This document shows, in pieces, positions 23,220-34,606 of a stretch of DNA of 64,000 nucleotides. The DNA is taken from assembly GCA_946807835.1 (NCBI GenBank), contig OX327694.1, positions 4,414,001 to 4,478,000 of the forward strand. The letters run 5' to 3'. The first letter of the stretch is position 1; each line of letters starts with the position of its first letter. Both the position numbers and the translations under genes were made by a program. Under the pieces are notes generated by a model that did not search any database, had not been told where the DNA came from, and saw only the letters and a program-made list of their open reading frames with translations. The DNA is from Ailanthus altissimus. Taxonomy: Eukaryota > Streptophyta > Magnoliopsida > Sapindales > Simaroubaceae.

Positions 23220-24389
23220 TTGTTTACTTCTCATGACCTATTGAGTGATCTTTTTATGCTTTCAATGGAGGATGGTCTTTGAACACATGAAGCAGCTAAA
23301 GAAGTCTTTGATCTTTTATGGAAGAGTAGACCTGAGGACTTATAACCCTTTCGAAGGAAGCATCTCATCTTCTATACTTCTAAGGATGGGTGGTCCCAAG
23401 GACACACGAGCTTTTTGAAGAAGGGTAATCTTGAGGACTCACGACCTTTCCAAGAAAGTCTTTTTATAGATTATTCGGTCAAATTGTTATAATTCTAAAG
23501 ACCAGATCCTCTACACTTGTCCTATGACACAATATGACTCAACTATATTAGAATGCCAATTAAATATACGTCTAACTATTACATAATGACTTTTATTTAA
23601 CAATCAATCTAAAACATTTATTGTGCTTCTAAGAAAAAGTGGTCGTTAGGTACACAATCCTTCTAAGGAATGTTTTGGATATGTTTGCTTCAAAGGTAAA
23701 GGCACTAAACCCATCCAAAGAAGTTGTTATGGTATTTTTGCTTCTTGATAAAAGCACTAGACCCTTTTAGAGAAGTCTTTAAACATATATGCTTCTTGGT
23801 AAACGTACTAAACCTTTGAGAAAAGTCTTTCTTATTAGAAGTATTTCTTTGGTAAAGGTACTGGATAATTCCAAAAATATCTTTTGATATATATGCTTCT
23901 TGACAAAAATATTGGACCCTTCCAAAGAAGTTATGTTGATTTTGAATACTTCTTTGGAAAGGGTACTGGATCCTTTAAGAGAAGTCTTTCAATGCATACT
24001 GATGTATCATTTCTGCTTTCTAAGAAATGTAGCCAAAACTCTATAACTCCCAAAGAAGATGTCTTATCGGTTAGGCTTTCGAGAAAGTATAGTCGAAGTT
24101 TCACAACTTTTATAGAAGGATTTTATATTTTATGGAATGGCAATCCTAAGGACTTTGACATTTTCTAAGAGGACGTCTTATCACCCAACCTTTTGAGTAA
24201 GTGTAGTTAAAGATCTATGACTCATAAGGAAAGATCTGATCTTTTGTAGAATGGTGGTCTTAGAGACTTCAACCTTTCCAAGTTTGACCTTTTGCAGAAG
24301 AGAAGTCCTAGGGACATTAACCTACAAAAAGGCAGCCCTAAGGACTTCGACTCTTCTGGGTTTGATCTTCTGTAAAAGAGTGGTCGAAG
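23220..24389. repeat. Degenerate ~50-60-bp repeat array, left part
   Basis: The stretch is built of diverged units with recurring words: AAGAAGTCTTT, TGCTTCTTGGTAAA, GGTACTGGACCCTTCC, CCTAAGGACTT, GACCTTTCCAAG and TTTGATCTTCTG. The last few units (24230-24389) clearly match the 48-bp unit on the other side of the CACTA insertion (31703 onward). The array therefore continued across before the insertion. Confidence 0.6.
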
Positions 24390-24392
24390 AAC
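24390..24392. other. Probable 3-bp target duplication (left)
   Basis: AAC before the CACTA end pairs with GAC at 31703-31705, one mismatch. With one copy removed, the sequence fits the local 48-bp repeat consensus (GGTACTCCGACCC). Confidence 0.55.
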
Positions 24393-25857
24393 CACTATTA
24401 CAAAAATGGCATTCATTGACGCTAAGTTAACATCAGTGAATGATTTCACTAACACTGTTTTATAGTGTTAGTATTTCTCAAGCAAGTAAATTTATAGTGT
24501 CAATATTGCTCAAGCGAGAAATTTACTAACACTATAAATGGTGTCAGTGAATTACTAATACCACGGTACCAGTGAATCACTAACACCGTAGCATCAATGA
24601 TTCTCTGACACCATAGTATTAGAAAATTACTAATATCATGATATCAATAAATCTCTAACACAGTAGTATCAGTAAATTGCTGACACCGTAGTATTAGAGA
24701 TTTTGTATTTTATTTCAAATATTTTTTTAATAATTTCAAATTTAAATTCTTTGACTAGAATTTTGAATGTATTCATAAACTATAATTCCACACATAAATA
24801 TCATATTTAAATAAATATCAAACTATTTATTTATTTATAAATAAAACTACAATTGTCAAACCATTCAATTTAAGTTTTATAAATTATACAAAGCATCTCA
24901 AACTAAATCTTAAAAGACTAAGATAGTTCAATAAGCACATTTGCTAGGATCATTAAGCTTGAATAAGTGGCTAGCATTATGCATAAAAGACCCTACAACA
25001 ATACTGGATGTGTTTCATGGGCATCACTTAAAGACAAATATTCAAGGTCTTCTATTATGTTTAGTTTCCTACTCTCAACGAAATTCATTGACGAATCAAC
25101 GAGTTCCATTGATTTTTTTGTTACATTGATTCGTGGCATTGAATTGATCCCCTGATTCACAATCACCCTTCCAGTAAGATGAGATTGGCCATATATATAG
25201 GATTACTACATTTAAAGGAACAAATCTTGAATCATCAATTAACTTACTCAAAACTCTTATACATATAAAGAAAAATCCATATAAATTAAACTTTTATATG
25301 AAGTAATCTTGAATCTTCAATACGAGAAATTTAAAGTAACAACAATACACAAATAGTATATGTAATTTTTCATATTTCGAGTAAATTTTTCAATGTTAAA
25401 ACCCATGTAATTAAAGAGACTAAGAGGCCAATATAAATAAAGAACTAAATGAAAGCGGTTTGTGCAAGAATGCAGCACAATATTTTAAGCAAAACAAAAC
25501 CACAACAATCAGAATGGATTTAAAGCATTTACCAACACTAACAAATATATACTTTTCTAAATAAATTAAATAATATTACATCCCAATTTAAAGCGTAACC
25601 TCACCTCAAACCCATTTAAACAACTTGATAACCATTCCCACGTAGAGTAGTGCTAGAGCATACCGTATAACATTCATCAAAACTTAAAAAGTAAAACACT
25701 ACTTGGCAACTAACTAAATGATAGTGCAATTGTTGCAAATGGCCTCATTTTTGGCATATCTCTAAATACAAAAACGACCTCATCCAAGCTATCTTTTGAA
25801 CTCAAATAGCCTAAATCATTTAGATTTCAAGTTTATTTAATTGTTACTCATATGTAA

Positions 25858-27931
25858 TGTCATGCTTCAGACCCAAAAGATTTGACACACGACATAACTT
25901 ACATTCATTCAATAATATGTACTCATAAATAATATTGCATAAAATTTTAAACTTTAATTCAACATAGGAATCCTTAGCAAGTTGCTAGTAAGTTTAACAC
26001 TAAAATCAACCTATAACCACACTTAGTGAAACTTATACCAAATACAACCACACTTAATAAAAATAATACATAAGTATTTATTCAATAAGGACAAATCAAA
26101 TATCTTAACCCATGTATCCCTAAATAAAACACTCAGCAATTTAGCAACTTAGGGAACCCAAAAAACAGCAAAAACCTTGCCAAATCCACTAAGCACATAT
26201 GTACCTTATTTACCTGAAATCACCATAAACTATAATGAGTATAAAACTTAGTAAGCATACTAGTTTTTTCATATATCAAAATATAAATACACATATGTAC
26301 ACAATGCATGTGTATAATATATTGTGATAAATCAAATTCATAATCTTATCAAATCACATGTCAGATAAGCACTTACACATTCTTTCAAAACATATAATAA
26401 GAATACCATCACTCAACTACTATTTAGTAGGACTTCCATATCACATATCACATAATGAGCCAAATGTCACTCGTAGGTGACATACCATATGAGAGGAATA
26501 GTACAAGTAAGGTTTAAATTACACATATATAATGCTCATGCCCGAAGGTAAGAGCTAAGCCCTTATCCTGATCATCGGTGAGTCCTCTCATATGTAGCAA
26601 TATGCCACCACACGAATGTGATGACTCACTCTTTCTTTAGGTACCAATAGGATCCTCTCTACATACGGAACACATAACATATACCAATCTCGAAGAAAAT
26701 GCCACACATAAAGGCTCCACAAATCACATAAGATGCTTACTAAGTCAACAGTGAGTTCAAGCATCCTTAAAATACAAAATGTTTCTCATGGACATATTAC
26801 ACTTCAAAAGCTTTCCTTGTTAAACATATTTCATTTTGAAAGCTCACTTTCAAAAATACATATATGTCATGTATGTCCATGCTCACATTCATCAATACAT
26901 GTCTTTCACATTTCATATCAAAATATACTTTGACATAACATAAACATATTCCTAAGCACATTTACAAAACCATACATCATAATTACTATGTTTAATGTGA
27001 TTTCAAAAAACAAATCTAGTATACTTACCTCTTAGCACTTTCGGCTACAATGCTTAAATCTCCTTAACCTATCATTGGAAATTAATTCTTTCATGAGCCT
27101 TAACATTCACACAAAACATTTTAAATAGCTTACAAAATTACACATATTGTAAGATCATTCAGTAGATCAAAAATTGTTTGTCACTATATCATACTGTTAA
27201 CACAGGAAATTTTTAGAATTTCAGGGTCATTTTGGTAAATTCACTACAAATTTAATTTCTTGAATTTTCAATTGATTTAAAGTCTTAAATGATTCTAGAC
27301 ACATCTAATTTCATATGCTCAAAATCTAAAACTAGAATCGAAGCACAACAATTTATAAAAATTTCGGATCAAGAGACTATCAAGTAAATATTCTATAATT
27401 CATCATGATTTATCAAGCTATCTACATAAATCATCATCAATTCTCACAATATCTTATAAAATTCACATCAAATCCTTAATTGTACATATTTTCAGAAATT
27501 AAAACTTAAAGGATTAACTAAATTAACACCAAGAAACTAAGAAAATGTTATAATATACCTCTTAAAGCTTAAATTCCAACTTTCTTCTTTTTCTTCTCTT
27601 TCTCTCCCCTTTCTTTCTCTCTTTTCTCACTCTAAAAAGGTGGCTCGACCAAAATAAGTGAATTAAGGTTACAAATTTGTATTTTTATACTAAGAGGCTA
27701 ATTTTTAGTATTTACAAATTAGCCCATAAAACTTTCAAAGTATTATAATTTGGTCCCTAAAATAAATTTGAAGTCTTGCAAATAAACTCAATACTAATAG
27801 TAAGTCTTTAATCTATACAAACACTACTAATAACAATAAATAAATCAAGTGTCACCCACATACAAATAAAATATTTATTTATATATATATAAATATTTGT
27901 TATTGCCGGTTGTGAATAAGTGGTTACTACA
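25858..27931 (-). repeat. Gypsy A 3' LTR
   Basis: 2074 bp. On the plus strand it starts TGTCATGCTTCAGACCC and ends GGTTACTACA; on the coding strand this is TGTAGTAACC...GCATGACA. It contains a long pyrimidine run at 27577-27632 (purine-rich on the coding strand) and matches the solo LTR at 55159-57879, which carries about 650 bp more in indels. Confidence 0.9.
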
Positions 27932-27945
27932 ATTCTCCCTTCCTT
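27932..27945 (-). other. Gypsy A polypurine tract
   Basis: On the minus strand AAGGAAGGGAGAAT directly precedes the 3' LTR. Confidence 0.8.
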
Positions 27946-27974
27946 ATAAGAATTTCGTCCTCGAAATTCTTAAC

Positions 27975-30907
27975 TTAAGAAAATAGATGAGGATACTTAG
28001 ATCTTATTTCCTCTTCTCGTTCTCAGGTTACCTCTTCAACTGCATGGTTTCTCCATAAAACCTTCACCAAATCAATATTCTTAGTACGAAGAATTTGCTT
28101 CTTATGGTCCAGAATTCTAATTGGCACTTCTTTATAGGTGAGATCATTTCTAAGTTGAAGTGGCACATGGTGTGACACATGTGAGGAGTTTGAAACATAT
28201 TTTCGCAATATGGACACATGAAACATATTATGAACTCCTGATAATGATGGAGGAATGGCAAGTCTATAAGCCACATCATTTATCCTTTCAAGAATTTCAA
28301 ATGGACCAATGAATCTTGGACTCAACTTTCCTTTCTTGCCAAACCTTATGACTCTTTTCATTGAAGCAACCTTAAGAAACACTTTTTCACCTACCTTAAA
28401 TTCTAGATCTTTTCTTCTATTGTCTGCATAGCTTTTCTGTATACTCTGAGCCACTTTCATTCTTTTTCTTATCTTCTCTATAACCTCACAAGTTTGTTGG
28501 ACAATCTTTAGCCCTAAAATTTTCCTTTCTCCAACTTCATTCCAATGCACAGGAGATCTACATTTTCTTTCATATAAAGCTTCATATGGGGCCATACCAA
28601 TAGTTGATTGATAACTATTATTGTATACAAATTCTACTAATGAAAGGTGTTTGTTCCAGCTACCTTTAAAGTCTAACACACATGCCCTCAACATATTTTC
28701 TAGAATTTGAATGGTCCTTTCAGATTGACCATCAGTCTGTAGGTAGAATGCAATACTGAAGTTCAACTTCGTGCCCATGGCATTATGTAGGCTATTCCAA
28801 AATATTGAAGTAAATCGAGGATCTCTATTAGATACAATTGACACAGGCACTCTATGAAGCCTCATAATTTTATCAACATATAATTGGGCATATCTATCTA
28901 TGGAATAAGTGATGCATATTGGAATAAAATGTGTTGTTTTTGTTATCCTATCAATAATCACCCATATGGCATTGTAACCATTTTGTGTACTTGGCATTCA
29001 ACTACAAAATCTATGGCTATATGCTCTCATTTCTATTTTGGTACCAATAAAGGTTTTAATAACCCAGATGGTCTCTGATGTTCTGCCTTAACTTGCTGAC
29101 ATGTCAAACATTGCTCTATAAATTTTACAATCTCTCTTTTCATATTAACACACTAATAAACAGCTCGTAGGTCTCGATACATCTTGGTACCTCATGGATG
29201 GACAGTATATGGTGAACTATAGGCTTCAGTCAAGATCTTATTTTTCAACTCATCATTATTCGAAACACAAAGTCTACCTTCAAAATGTAGGGATCCATCA
29301 TAAAAAATAACAAAGCTAGGCCTTTTACCTAATAGAATTTCTTCCATGATCTTCTTTAGATGCACATCACTACCTTGTGCCTCTTTAATTCTCTTAATTA
29401 AGATAGGTTGAATGGACATACTTGTCACATAAGCCCTATTATTGGATCTTATCACTTTAATGTCAAGCTTTCCTAAATCCAATAAAATTTGCTTTTGAGT
29501 AGTCAAAAGTGCTACCATATGTCCTGAAGATTTCTTACTTAAAGCATCTGCTACAACATTAGCTTTTCCCGAATGGTAGTTAATCACACAGTCATAATCT
29601 TTAACTAGTTTCAACCATCGATGTTGTCTCATATTTAACTCCTTTTAAGTAAAGAAGTATTTAAGGCTTTTGTGGTATGTGTAAATTTCACACCTTTCTC
29701 CATAAAGATAATGCCTCCAAATTTTAAAACCAAAAACTACTGTAGCCAACTCTAAATTATTAGTAGGGTAATTCTGCTCATAACCCTTTAGTTGTCGTGA
29801 GGCATATGCCACTACCTTTTCATCCTGCATTAATACACACCCAAACCCTTTCTTGGAAGCATCACTATAAATCACAAATCCAGCAGATGTAGAAGGGATG
29901 GTTAGTATGGGAGCAGATACTAATCGATGCTTGAGTTCTTGAAAAATTTTCTCACATTCGTCTGACCACTGAAACTTGACATTCTTTCTTGTCAATTGAG
30001 TTAAAGGTGAAGCTATCTTAGAGAATCTTTTAACAAACCGTCTATAATATCTTGCCAGCCCAAGGAAACTCCAAACTTTTCCCACATTAGTTGGTCTGGA
30101 CCAATTCACTATTGCTTCAATTTTGCTTGGATCCACTGAAATTCCCTTTGAGGAAACAACATATCCCAAAAATACCATTCGATCTAGCTAGAATTCATAT
30201 TTCTTGAATTTTGCATAAAGTTGCTTCTCCCTTAACACTTGTAGGACTTTTTTTAAGTGTTCTTCATGCTCTCCCTTACTCTTAGAATACACTAAGATGT
30301 CATCAATGAACATAATAACAAACCTATCTAAATAACCCTTGAATACTCTATTTATTAGATCCATAAAGGCAGCAGGTGCATTTGTCAACCCAAATGGCAT
30401 AACAATAAACTCGTAATGCCCATATCTAGTACGGAATGTAGTCCTTGAAATGTCTTCTTTCTTGATCTTTAATTGATGATATCCAGAACGAAGATTAATT
30501 TTTGAGAATACATAAGCTCCTTACAACTGATCGAATAAATCATTGATTCTTGGAAGTAGATATTTATTCTTCACAGTCACACGGTTCAACTCTCGATAGT
30601 TAATACATAATCTCATTAAACCATCCTTTTTCTTAACAAATAAAATTGGAGCACCCTAAGGTGAAACCCTCGAGCGAATAAACCCCTTCTCAAGTAATTA
30701 ATATAGTTGTTCCTTCAACTCTTTAAGCTCTACAGGTGCCATACAATAAGGTGTTTTAGATATAGGACTGGTTCCTGGTAGAAGTTTTATAATGAATTCG
30801 ATCTCTCGGTCTGGTGGAACTCTAGGTAAATCTTTAGAGAAGACATCTATAAACTCATTCACCACTGGAACATCTTGTATTTTCACTTCTTCTTTCTTTG
30901 TATCCAC
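27975..30907 (-). pseudogene. Gypsy A RT-RNase H-integrase relic
   Basis: Minus strand, running down from 30907. RT opens with FSKDLPRVPPDREIEFII. The palm motif [10 protein letters not shown] (about 30286-30315) keeps both catalytic Asp residues. RNase H includes [17 protein letters not shown] and the HKSLKY region. The integrase core, best preserved at 28023-28997, shows VIIDRITK, NRDPRF and YLQTDGQSERTIQ, then the GPFEILERINDVAYRL tail typical of plant gypsy integrases. Frames break at several points (near 30700, 30186, 29640, 29190-29000). A W-to-stop change at 28021-28023 precedes the last ~16 codons, whose original stop is at 27975. Enzymatic motifs survive but no continuous protein can be made. 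Confidence 0.9.
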
Positions 30908-30944
30908 TATAGTCGCATGTCATCTGGTTCTTATTAACATTCAA

Positions 30945-31293
30945 CATTCGCATGGTCATCTCTCACCAATAACTAGCCCTCTCTTTGAGCATGTAAGTGG
31001 CACAAGTTACTTTATGTGAATCTGAATAATCGATGAAATGGAATATCTTTTCCAACTCACGGATCCACTCCTCAGCGACCAACGGGTCTTTTGAGCATTC
31101 AAATTATAGTGGTTGTAGTTTTCTGAATTGCTCAATAATATGAAAATTATCATTATGGATAGCTTGAGGTTGTTGTTGTTGGAGCACATTAGTCACTGCT
31201 TGAACAATATTCTGGATGGTAGCAGAGTTTTCTCCTAAAGTACTCTCATTCACAGTATTAGCACTTCTAGTAATTCTTGGATTACGCCTCACC
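30945..31293 (-). pseudogene. Gypsy A gag N-terminal remnant
   Basis: The minus-strand frame reads RRNPRITRSANTV, then a Q-rich stretch (VLQQQQPQ), then after a stop KDPLVAEEWIRELEKIFHFI and VTCATYMLKERASYW. This is the start of a plant gypsy gag capsid domain. The rest of the capsid, the zinc knuckle and the protease are absent, and the next recognisable coding is the RT leader at 30907. Compared with family layout, roughly 1.5-2 kb is gone. Confidence 0.8.
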
Positions 31294-31426
31294 TTTTCAA
31301 AATCATAAAAATAAATAAGTAAGATATCAAACAAATATATATATAAGCACACATATAATCTTAAAGATTTGGCATCGGTTGAGTTCTCTTGACTAAACAC
31401 ATAAAATCTACAAAATCTTATTCTTA

Positions 31427-31438
31427 GTTCTGATACCA
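31427..31438 (-). other. Gypsy A PBS (tRNA-iMet type)
   Basis: On the minus strand TGGTATCAGAAC, one base different from the standard TGGTATCAGAGC, lies about eight bases after the 5' LTR remnant. Confidence 0.85.
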
Positions 31439-31446
31439 CTAAAAGC

Positions 31447-31578
31447 TATCACGTCCTAAACCTAAAAGATTTGATATACGACATAACTTACATTTATTCA
31501 ATAATGTGTACTCAAATAATATTGTATAAAATTTTAAACTTTAATTCAACATAGAAATCTTTAGCAAGTTGCTAGTAA
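31447..31578 (-). repeat. Gypsy A 5' LTR remnant
   Basis: 132 bp matching 25858-25991 at about 90% by eye, then an abrupt change to CACTA subterminal sequence. Only the PBS-proximal end of the LTR is left. Confidence 0.85.
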
Positions 31579-31702
31579 TTTCATTAACACTTCATATTTT
31601 TGATATCATGGTATTAGCAATTCACTAACATTTCGCTTCACTGACACTATTTAAAAAGGCATCAATAGTATGGTGTTAGTGAAACCATTTTTTATAATAG
31701 TG

Positions 31703-32150
31703 GACTCTGACCCTTTCGGGTTTGATCTCATACAAAAAGGCAATCCCAAGAATTTCAACCCTTTCGAGTTTGATTTCTTGTGGAAGGGATGTACTAGGTA
31801 CTCCGACCCTTATGGGTTTGATCTTTGAAGAAGGGTAGTTCCAAGTATTTTGACCCTTCCAATTTAATCTTTGTAGAAGGGCAATACTAGGTATTCTGAC
31901 CCTTCCGAGTATAATCTCATGCAGAAATGCGGTACTAGGTATTTCAACCCTTTCAAGGTTGATTTCTTCTGAAAGGGCAATACTAGGTACTCCAATTCTT
32001 TTAGGTTTGATTTCTTTCAAAAGGGCAATACTAGATACTTTGATCCTTCTAGATTTGATTTCACTCCGAATAGAGGTCCTAGCCATTACAACCCTTTTGG
32101 GTTTGATTTTTTTATGAAAGAGTGATCTTAAGGACTTTGACCCTTTTGGA
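31703..32150. repeat. 48-bp minisatellite array, right part
   Basis: The unit is roughly GACCCTTNCGGGTTTGATCT followed by a TTGCAGAAGGGCAATACTAGGTACT-like half. Successive units near 31930-32060 are 48 bp apart. On the minus strand the period keeps one frame for over 100 codons (31676-32086), giving 16-residue repeats of the form EIKPERVGVPSIALLQ. This may be a chance consequence of a period divisible by three. Units are about 70-80% alike. Confidence 0.65.
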
Positions 32151-32290
32151 GAAAACTTCTTTTTATTATATAATCTTTCAAGGAAGTGTAGTCATGGCTC
32201 CACAACTTCTAAGGAAGGGTTTAATTTTCTACGAAAATTTCAATTATAAAGTAGTACAAGAAGATATGAAAATACATCAAATAAAAAAAA

Positions 32291-32397
32291 TTAAATTGAA
32301 AAGGAATATTTATATATAGAGCCTCTTTAATTTAAATTAAAAATTAAACTGAAAAGGAATATTTATACATAGAACCTCTTTAATTTGGATTTGTCCC
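32291..32397. repeat. 53-bp tandem duplication
   Basis: Two units with GAAAAGGAATATTTATA and CCTCTTTAATTT in the same order, 53 bp apart (starting at about 32298 and 32351), with only a few differences. Confidence 0.75.
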
Positions 32398-33861
32398 ATG
32401 ACGTGGGGATGTGCTCTCCCTTCCATAGTCTGCAGCAGTAAGACTTCTCACCTAGGTGTGTTGTGATTCTGCATGGTCTTTTTCTGAGTCATGGTCATTT
32501 TTCTAGTGTTTGGTTCTTTATTGATAGCGAGTGATTCCTTTCTATTTTTGGGAAGCTTCTCATCTTGTAACAAAAGAATGTAAAAGATTGTTTCCCATGT
32601 ATTATTAAAAGTCTAAATATCATTGATGGTTTAGTCGCTAATGGCTCTAATATTGACAAAGTTAAAAACGTCAACATTGTGATCAGTTTACAGGAAGGGA
32701 TGGGAGTGAGCTTCTTCTTTTCTTATTTTCTTGGGAGTCTGTAATGCTTTTCTTACGAACTTTAGGCATGGCTTCCTGAGCTTTCTTCTTTTTATCAAGA
32801 GTCTTGGTGCTTCTTTAACATATTCGTCGAAATTTATAAAGGTGTGAAGGAAATCTTCAAGGTTTTCAGATTTCTCATGTGACGCCGATTTTAATTTGCT
32901 AGCCGTGCTTAAGTTCTTCTTTGGTGGTCCCTAGGTTATGCTCCTTAGCGTCGAGCTATTTCATAAAAGAATCTTTCACTTCAACGGGGAGACAATTTTA
33001 AAACTGGAATTCTGAGTTAATACTGGAACTCTAAAAAATAAAACAAACCAGTAAAGATCAATGAAATTATGGGGAAGCAAAGCAATGATAGTTAAAAAAT
33101 GGTTAACAGAGACTTAATATCTGTTTTAACCATTATGCGCACGGTCGTGGCAGTCTATGACGTGTGCGAGGAAGTTTTTGAGAATGCAACAATAGCTTTC
33201 TCATAAATCCTTGACACGTTCAAGTATTGACCGTATCGAGTGTGAGACCATTTTCGGATGTTTATCTCGGCTAGTAGTGTGGGAGATAGGTAATCTTTTC
33301 GACAATGGCAAATGCTAGCAGTCCAATTAGTCGTGAGCTTGTGGTGGTTGATTCAGGTTTCAGTTTCTTTCCAGCGAATCTGACGGCAGATGACGGCGAG
33401 AATCTCATGAAAGAGTCAATCGAAAGTTTTTGAGTTGATCGAAAGGTTGATTGGCGACCTAAGGTGGCCAACGCAGCGGCTGATGGTGGGCAGCGACTCC
33501 AACAATGGTTAGGATATCTGGCCTTCTCTCTTTATCTATTTTGTCTATGTTTTTTTTTTTTAGCATAAGTGAACTACCTCGGTGGTTCCTCTACACTTTG
33601 CTTGGATTTTTTCTCGAAGGTCTTGGGGTTTGATTCATTGGATAGCTTCCCTTCTTCTCTCTTTTTTCCTTTATTATTATTATTTTTTTGTATCTTTCTT
33701 ACATTTTCTTTTGATGCCTGCATGCATCCCATGCATGTTCATTCTCAGGCTCTCCATTATATCTGTCAATTCTTGCATTCTCTTTTTTATTTTATTTATT
33801 TTTTCGAATGTTCTTTTATAAATTGTTTGTTAGAAATGTTGGCTTTTCATTCAAAACTTCA
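32398..33861. other. Non-coding 5' region of relic C
   Basis: It lies between the repeat array and the presumed PBS of relic C. Higher-GC patches occur at 32400-32470 and 33130-33510, but no frame shows a recognisable protein. In minus orientation this is where the untranslated leader and gag of a complete element would lie. Confidence 0.4.
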
Positions 33862-33875
33862 GGCAAACGGCGCCA
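33862..33875 (-). other. Candidate PBS of relic C
   Basis: On the minus strand TGGCGCCGTTTGCC starts 10 bases inside the right LTR-like repeat. The TGGCGCCGTTG pattern is known as a PBS in some plant Ty3/gypsy lineages (Athila/Tat type). The exact tRNA is not assigned here. Confidence 0.55.
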
Positions 33876-33885
33876 TTAAAATTCT

Positions 33886-34415
33886 TGAGTTTGGAACCTT
33901 TAAATCAATGATCATCTTGCTTTGCTTACTCTTCGAATTTGTAGGAATACATTATTTTCTTATAAAAAAAAATAATGATTAAGTTAGTATTTATCTGAAA
34001 AATATAATATTTATGTATGATAGTGTTGTAAAGACAAGTAGAATGCTATGATAAGTTATATTAATTTGGAATTGAATAATTAATAATAAATTGTATATCT
34101 AAATAAAGTGAATCGAATAGAATGAATTATTAGTAATAATGTATATTTATTATGTATAAATTCAAATTCTGTTCAAAGTATGTGTGATAATCCTCTCTAA
34201 AGTATACATGCATGTAATTTAATCTAAATTAATTAAGGATTCTAATCCGCTTCAATTAAAGAGAATGATTTTAATGAAATTCTTTTATTTATGAATTTTT
34301 TTTTATATAAAATAATAATTAACTAATTAAAATATAAATATGATTCAAATTTTAATATATTCCAACTTCATCGTGACTTATACAATCATTTTTTAGACCC
34401 ATAAATAAGCGGGTC
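33886..34415 (-). repeat. Relic C, right LTR-like repeat
   Basis: It starts TGAGTTTGGAACC, matching TGGGTGTGATACC at 21155, and remains alignable until about 34415. It would be the 5' LTR. Confidence 0.5.
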
Positions 34416-34597
34416 CAATTACCTAACATATTAGATCTAAAATTTATGCCTTATTTTTATGTGAATTATCTCATCTTAAAGACTAAATTGTCCTTTTAAA
34501 TAAGAGACCAATAGTTACATTTTTTTCTTATGCATAAAAACTCTTTATAGTTACAAACAAAAACTCTTTACAGTTAATAAATTCATAAAGGCCCACT

Positions 34598-34606
34598 AAT
34601 AATATA
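34598..34606. other. MULE target-site duplication (left)
   Basis: AATAATATA is repeated exactly at 52827-52835. Nine bases is the hallmark length for Mutator-like elements. Confidence 0.85.

Larger units (their letters stand above)
25858..31578 (-). mobile_element. Ty3/gypsy retrotransposon A (minus strand, internally deleted)
   Basis: In minus orientation the order is: 5' LTR remnant (31578-31447), PBS (31438-31427), gag N-terminus (~31293-30945), RT-RNase H-integrase (30907-27975), PPT (27945-27932), full 3' LTR (27931-25858). The C-terminal part of gag, its zinc knuckle and the protease are missing, with gag running straight into sequence just ahead of RT. Stops and frameshifts are scattered throughout. 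Gypsy affiliation follows from RT preceding integrase. The 3' LTR family recurs as a solo LTR at 55159-57879. The 5' LTR is cut to ~130 bp where CACTA sequence resumes, so no target duplication can be read. Confidence 0.9.
24393..31702. mobile_element. Non-autonomous CACTA (En/Spm-type) element, interrupted
   Basis: The left end is CACTATTACAAAAATGG, and the right end reads CACTATTATAAAAAATGG on the opposite strand. The first ~300 bp (24415-24700) are packed with short subterminal words (CACTAACACT, GTGTCAGTGAAT, CTGACACCGTAGTATTAG). The last ~120 bp (31580-31690) carry the same words. Subterminal repeats of this kind bind the transposase in CACTA elements. No transposase gene is present. Without the gypsy A insertion the element would be about 1.6 kb. 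The stretch 24720-25857 is unassigned, AT-rich and may be captured sequence. The 3-bp target duplication is imperfect (AAC/GAC) but fits the host repeat phase. Confidence 0.85.
21155..34415 (-). mobile_element. Decayed large LTR element (relic C), host of CACTA and gypsy A
   Basis: Two diverged direct repeats of about 530 bp (21155-21687 and 33886-34415) bound this block. Each begins with TG and shares a long AT-rich string, including AATATTTATGTAT, AAAGTATACATG and TTTTTTAGG/ACCATAAATA-type words. Just inside the right copy, read on the minus strand, is TGGCGCCGTTTGCC, which looks like an LTR-retrotransposon PBS. That makes the right copy the 5' LTR and the element minus-oriented. The interior keeps no gag or pol apart from a gypsy-type integrase end near the left LTR. 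It is otherwise non-coding repeat sequence, like a large non-autonomous (LARD-like) derivative. Outer ends and target duplication were not resolved. Confidence 0.5.

Noticed and set aside
24720..25857. Captured host gene inside the CACTA element
   Set aside because: Two ~62-codon frames near 24941-25155 overlap each other and show no family motif; there is no evidence for a gene.
33569..33982. 137-codon plus-strand frame with many Phe/Leu, membrane-protein-like
   Set aside because: The composition comes from T-rich DNA, the frame overlaps the presumed PBS and LTR of relic C, and no family motif is present.
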